Origin: Mucilaginibacter sp.
GTDB taxonomy: Bacteria > Bacteroidota > Bacteroidia > Sphingobacteriales > Sphingobacteriaceae
Assembly (NCBI RefSeq): GCF_025359345.1
Contig: NZ_JANYGQ010000010.1
Coordinates: forward strand, 1-64,000
Reading direction: 5' to 3'
DNA length: 64,000 bases
A program made the position numbers and the translations under genes. This document shows, piece after piece, positions 60,489 through 64,000 of the stretch. The notes under the pieces are model-generated. The model was not told where the DNA came from, ran no database searches, and worked only from the letters and a program-made list of their open reading frames with translations. Position 1 is the stretch's first letter, and the number at the start of each line of letters is the position of its first letter.

Positions 60489-61802
60489 ATGGCAATTACA
60501 CCTTCCATCAGTGCCCCGGTCACTAAAAACCCCACCGTAAGTCCTATAGCTATTATAGGCGCATTATTTTTCATTTTCGGGTTTATAACCTGGCTCAATT
60601 CCGTGCTAATTCCCTATTTGAAAATAGCATGCCAGCTAAATAACTTCCAATCGTATTTTGTGGCAACCGCTTTTTATGTGGCCTGCCTTGTGATGGCCAG
60701 GCCATCGGCGTGGGTGCTCAAGCTTTTCGGCTTTAAAAACGGCATGTCGGCCGGGCTTGTATTTATGGCTATTGGCGCAATAATATTTATCCCGGCAGCA
60801 ATCACCAGGATTTATTCAATTTTCCTGGTAGGGCTTTTTATACAGGGTAGCGGCATGGCCATATTGCAAACCGCAGCAAACCCATACATTACGATAGTTG
60901 GCCCGGCCGAAAGTGCTGCAAAGCGCATAAGCATTATGGGCATTTGTAATAAGATGGCCGGTGTATTGGCCCCTATTGCTCTGGGCGCAGTGGTATTAAA
61001 AAATATCGACGCCTTTACCACTAATCTCGCCAAATTAAACCCGTCACAAAAAACTGCTGAATTAAATGAGTTGGCATCGAGGGTGATATTACCTTATATA
61101 CTAATTGTAATTGTGCTGATTATATTGGCCGTATTAATCTATTTCTCGGGCCTCCCCGAAATTGATACCGACCACGAGGATGAAACCGTTGCTGCAGCCA
61201 ACAGCGGCAAAACCAGTATATTCCAGTTCCCACATTTAATAATAGGGGTTATTGCCCTGTTTTTTTATGTAGGCGCCGAAGTAATAGCCGGCGACTCTAT
61301 CATCAGCTACGGAGCATCGCAACATATCCCCCTGTCTACTGCTAAGTTTTTTACATCCTTCACACTGAGTTCCATGGTTGCCGGGTATATTATCGGCATT
61401 ATTTGTATTCCGCGCTATATCACGCAACAAAAGGCGCTCGTTATATCTGCCATTTTAGGTATTATTTTTACCATCGCTGCATTACTCACTCACCAATATG
61501 CTTCAGTATTTTGCATCGCTCTTTTGGGGCTTGCTAACTCGCTGATGTGGCCCGCAATATGGCCGTTGGCGCTAGCAGGTTTGGGTCGATATACTAAAAT
61601 AGGCTCATCCATGCTGATAATGGGTATTGCCGGCGCGGCAGTTTTCCCACCCTTATATGGCTTTTCTGTCGACCATTTTAAGGCAAGCATGGGTCAGGCA
61701 GATGCAGCGCACATGTCGTACCTTATTTTACTGCCGCTTTACCTGTTTATTTTTTATTTTGCTGCTTACGGGTACAAAAAAAGAAAGCATGTTAGTGCAT
61801 AA
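60489..61802 (+). CDS. FHS-family sugar transporter (MFS)
   Basis: A 437-residue inner-membrane major facilitator protein with 12 helices of the fucose/glucose-galactose (FHS) branch: FIFGFITWLNSVLIPYLKIA in the first helix, FQSYFVATAFYVACLVMARP, LFIQGSGMAILQTAANPYIT (the family signature) and GICNKMAGVLAPIALGAVVL. It should import hexoses or similar sugars with protons. An unusual S-A-W-V-L substitution replaces the usual P-x-G-x-L-x-x-x-x-G loop after helix 2. No sugar catabolic genes are next to it, so the substrate is undetermined. Terminator at 61831. Confidence 0.9.
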   Translation: MAITPSISAPVTKNPTVSPIAIIGALFFIFGFITWLNSVLIPYLKIACQLNNFQSYFVATAFYVACLVMARPSAWVLKLFGFKNGMSAGLVFMAIGAIIFIPAAITRIYSIFLVGLFIQGSGMAILQTAANPYITIVGPAESAAKRISIMGICNKMAGVLAPIALGAVVLKNIDAFTTNLAKLNPSQKTAELNELASRVILPYILIVIVLIILAVLIYFSGLPEIDTDHEDETVAAANSGKTSIFQFPHLIIGVIALFFYVGAEVIAGDSIISYGASQHIPLSTAKFFTSFTLSSMVAGYIIGIICIPRYITQQKALVISAILGIIFTIAALLTHQYASVFCIALLGLANSLMWPAIWPLALAGLGRYTKIGSSMLIMGIAGAAVFPPLYGFSVDHFKASMGQADAAHMSYLILLPLYLFIFYFAAYGYKKRKHVSA

Positions 61803-61830
61803 TTTATAAATCAAACTGTTACAAATAATA

Positions 61831-61856
61831 AAAGCCCCGCAATGCGGGGTTTTTTG
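61831..61856 (+). terminator. Rho-independent terminator
   Basis: GCCCCGC - AAT - GCGGGGT stem followed by TTTTTT, about 30 bp after the transporter stop. Confidence 0.85.
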
Positions 61857-61874
61857 CTTAAGGCAGCGCTATAT

Positions 61875-62260
61875 CTATTTTCCCTGCGGGTATACAAACG
61901 ACGTGGTTTCTTCCTTCATTTTTATAGGCCTCACCTCAATTTTAGCAGTTTGGGTGTAGGCAAATTCGGGATTGCCTTTGGCCAGATCTACAGCCTCATC
62001 CATGTTGTTTGCCAAAATGTGGTATAGCCTACAATTATTTCATTATTTTCGGTATAAGGGCCCTCGTTAAACGCGCCGGGCGTTCCTGATATCATTTTAC
62101 CCTCCCTCACCAACGGTTGAGCACCAATAAGATTGCCATTTTTTATCATGGCCTCAATGTAAACCTCGCAAGTTTTTACAAATTCGAGATGCTGTTGAGG
62201 CGACAAATCTGTTTTACTTTCCGTTTCGTTGCGGATGAGTAGCATAAATTCTTTCATCAT
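61875..62260 (-). pseudogene. YCII-family protein, frameshifted
   Basis: From ATG 62260: KEFMLLIRNETESKTDLSPQ, then the YCII/DGPF motif FNEGPYTENNEIIVGY, after which the original frame ends in nonsense (TTFWQTTWMRL stop at 61988). Shifting one base in the segment just after GGCTAT (about 62025-62030) restores a family-like continuation: HILANNMDEAVDLAKGNPEF, then KIEVRPIKM and a stop at 61875. The restored product would be about 128 residues, the usual size. The gene is thus broken by a one-base deletion, or the sequence has an error there. YCII-like proteins are small ferredoxin-fold proteins of mostly unknown enzymatic role. Confidence 0.8.
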
Positions 62261-62448
62261 CGTTTTTTTATCGTTAGTATAAATTTAAGTAATTTCCGGG
62301 TTGTGAAATGTTAGTTATCTTGTATTTTCTCAACGGGTTCAACCATTCGTCACTCCAACAAAAAACTTCTCTATTTATAATCAATCACTTATAATTATGC
62401 TAAATTTAAAATGACTTTTTATAGCCACGGTTTTAGCCGGCATATGTA

Positions 62449-64000
62449 ATGATGAAATTTATATTTAGTTTACTAATATCCATTTTACCGTGCTTCCTTT
62501 TGGCCCAATCATTTACGCCAAATCCTGATTGGCGTTTCGAAAATTTCAACAGTCAAAATCATTTCATCAGCCGCGGAATTGCTGATATCGCCCTTGACAA
62601 ACACGGCTATGTATGGTCGTGCAGCGGCGGAATGCAACGCTTCGATGGGTACAAAACCACAGATTATAACAGTTTTGACCAGGCAAACAGTGGCCTGCGC
62701 GGCAATTATACCAGCCTGAAGGCTGATAATACCGGCAAAATATGGGTCTGTTCGTTAGGCATATGTTATTATGATGATGCCAGCGGGAAGTTTATTTATA
62801 TAAAAACCGACCCGAACCATCACATAGCAAGCGTTAACTCTTATTGCCTGCAAAAAAACAATCTTTGGTTTGCCTGTGATTACGGACTGGCAAAGCTTGA
62901 TCTTAAAACATTAAAAATAACGTATACAGCACTTAAAAATGTAACAGATCCTTTGTGCTCCTACCTGCTTGATGATAATACTGTATTGCTGTCGAGCCGC
63001 GAAAAATTTTACATTTATAACATCGCAACCGATACTTATAAAACAAATACGCTGATTTATAACCATACCCTTGTTAAAACCTTTTCGATAATTAAAACCG
63101 GCAACCAGATTTTCCTGGGTACGTCTGACGGGCTATTTTCATACAACAATTTGACAGACCTGGAACCGGTGAGCAATGGAGTAAAAGATGCGGCCATAAA
63201 CGACTTGGTTTTTTTGCCGCAGGACAGGGAAGAGAAGTACCTTTTTATGGCAACAGAGGGAAAGGGTATTGTTGTTTACAATACGGTTTTAAAAAAGGTT
63301 GAATTTACTTACATGCACTATGACAGCAACCCTTACAGCGTCCCCAGCAATATAATAACCAAATTTTACGTTGATAAAACCTGCCGGCTGTGGCTAAGCA
63401 CATCAATTGGTATAAGTATGCTTGATGTGGTAAATCAGCAGTTAAAAATGCGCTTTTTGAATAAAAGCAATAGTGATGAACTCGGTATAAATAAAATTGC
63501 AAAGGATAAATATGATAGCACAAAAGTGTGGATGTCATCATACAACCAGGGGTTGATTTGCGTGGACTGGAAAACAAAAAAAATTGAAAAGGCATTTGAC
63601 GCAAACCCTGCCACTAAGCGGATAAACGATTTTGTACAGCTGTCAAAAAGCAGGTTCCTGCTGGCGACAAAAAAAGCGATAGTGGAATGGGATGTAAATG
63701 CTGGTATTCAGTCGCAACAGAAGCTGCCCGTTCCAGACTCAATTGCGCTGGTTTGCAACATCAGGAAAATTATCACGGCAGGCGAAAATGTTTGTTTTAT
63801 TACTACCGATAAGGGCCTTTTTAAATATGAACTGGGCTCACGGCATTTTAAACTGGTTACCACGAACAATTTGAGTGACAAATCATACACCCGGCTTAAA
63901 TTTATATTGTTAAATGGGTTTTATGATAAGGGTATTGTTTGGGCAGCATCAAGGGACGGGCTTTTCAGTTACAATACCGCCACAAATAAAACTGTTAACT
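62449..64000 (+). CDS. Beta-propeller periplasmic sensor, N-terminal part (runs off the window)
   Basis: Starts MMKFIFSLLISILPCFLLAQ, a signal peptide, and continues as a repeat-rich beta-propeller to base 64000 (about 517 codons present). Family landmarks of the Reg_prop type: ALDKHGYVWSCSGGMQRFDG, then repeated 'IWVCSLGICYYDDASG', 'LWLSTSIGISMLDVVN' and 'IFLGTSDGLFSYNNL' blades. In full-length proteins the propellers are followed by a Y_Y_Y domain, a membrane helix and a histidine kinase (hybrid) or DNA-binding output. Such sensors detect oligosaccharides or other ligands in the periplasm. What output this one has is outside the window. Confidence 0.85.
   Translation, partial: MMKFIFSLLISILPCFLLAQSFTPNPDWRFENFNSQNHFISRGIADIALDKHGYVWSCSGGMQRFDGYKTTDYNSFDQANSGLRGNYTSLKADNTGKIWVCSLGICYYDDASGKFIYIKTDPNHHIASVNSYCLQKNNLWFACDYGLAKLDLKTLKITYTALKNVTDPLCSYLLDDNTVLLSSREKFYIYNIATDTYKTNTLIYNHTLVKTFSIIKTGNQIFLGTSDGLFSYNNLTDLEPVSNGVKDAAINDLVFLPQDREEKYLFMATEGKGIVVYNTVLKKVEFTYMHYDSNPYSVPSNIITKFYVDKTCRLWLSTSIGISMLDVVNQQLKMRFLNKSNSDELGINKIAKDKYDSTKVWMSSYNQGLICVDWKTKKIEKAFDANPATKRINDFVQLSKSRFLLATKKAIVEWDVNAGIQSQQKLPVPDSIALVCNIRKIITAGENVCFITTDKGLFKYELGSRHFKLVTTNNLSDKSYTRLKFILLNGFYDKGIVWAASRDGLFSYNTATNKTVN

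Overview
The window looks like a chromosomal segment of a Bacteroidota member, most probably a Sphingobacteriaceae of the Mucilaginibacter/Pedobacter kind. This is judged from gene families and not from a database search: GLPGLI protein beside a TonB-dependent receptor, LruC-domain lipoprotein, fused CcoN-CcoO oxidase subunit, beta-propeller (two-component-regulator type) sensor, Bacteroidota-type TAnnTTTG promoter elements, and mostly weak Shine-Dalgarno sequences. I saw no rRNA, tRNA, CRISPR array, integrase or intact insertion sequence.

Layout. 1-14.6 kb: mixed housekeeping and accessory genes: start of katG, a b-type cytochrome, a GH65/GH130 carbohydrate pair, pirin, a Crp-family regulator, a phosphodiesterase-like exported protein, a GLPGLI/TonB receptor pair, a GH25 lysozyme and two small exported Cys-rich proteins. 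14.9-23.2 kb: a signalling island with a lone receiver protein behind a candidate sigma-54 promoter, a three-gene operon (two hybrid histidine kinases with a FIST sensor between them) and an NtrC-type sigma-54 activator. 23.5-32.9 kb: a tight polysaccharide operon headed by a six-PAS/GAF protein that has no kinase domain, followed by a GT4-like glycosyltransferase, flippase, polymerase/ligase and two GT2 enzymes. 33.5-35.6 kb: LruC lipoprotein.

35.8-60.3 kb is a coherent low-oxygen region: three tandem universal stress proteins, two small helical proteins, an unusual TIM-barrel-like protein, an acyl-CoA transferase, the full cbb3 oxidase set (ccoI, ccoS, ccoNO, ccoQ, ccoP, ccoG, ccoH, SafE-like), hemH, hemN, a truncated D-lactate-dehydrogenase-like protein, and a two-component system. 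The sensor carries the heme-PAS signature of FixL with the key residues at the same spacing as in Bradyrhizobium FixL. Its partner is a receiver domain fused to a Crp/Fnr DNA-binding module, in effect FixJ and FixK in one chain. I find twelve copies of a palindrome TGAYNNNNRTCA, often flanked by A- and T-tracts, most of them 65-110 bp before start codons in exactly this region. I propose this as the operator of the fused regulator. It also marks an unlisted 35-residue membrane peptide gene. This oxygen-sensing regulon is the most interesting system in the window.

60.4-64 kb: an FHS-type sugar transporter, a frameshifted YCII-family gene, and the first part of a periplasmic beta-propeller sensor that runs off the window. 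Positions, motifs and distances were read by eye; family names come from recognition, not searches.
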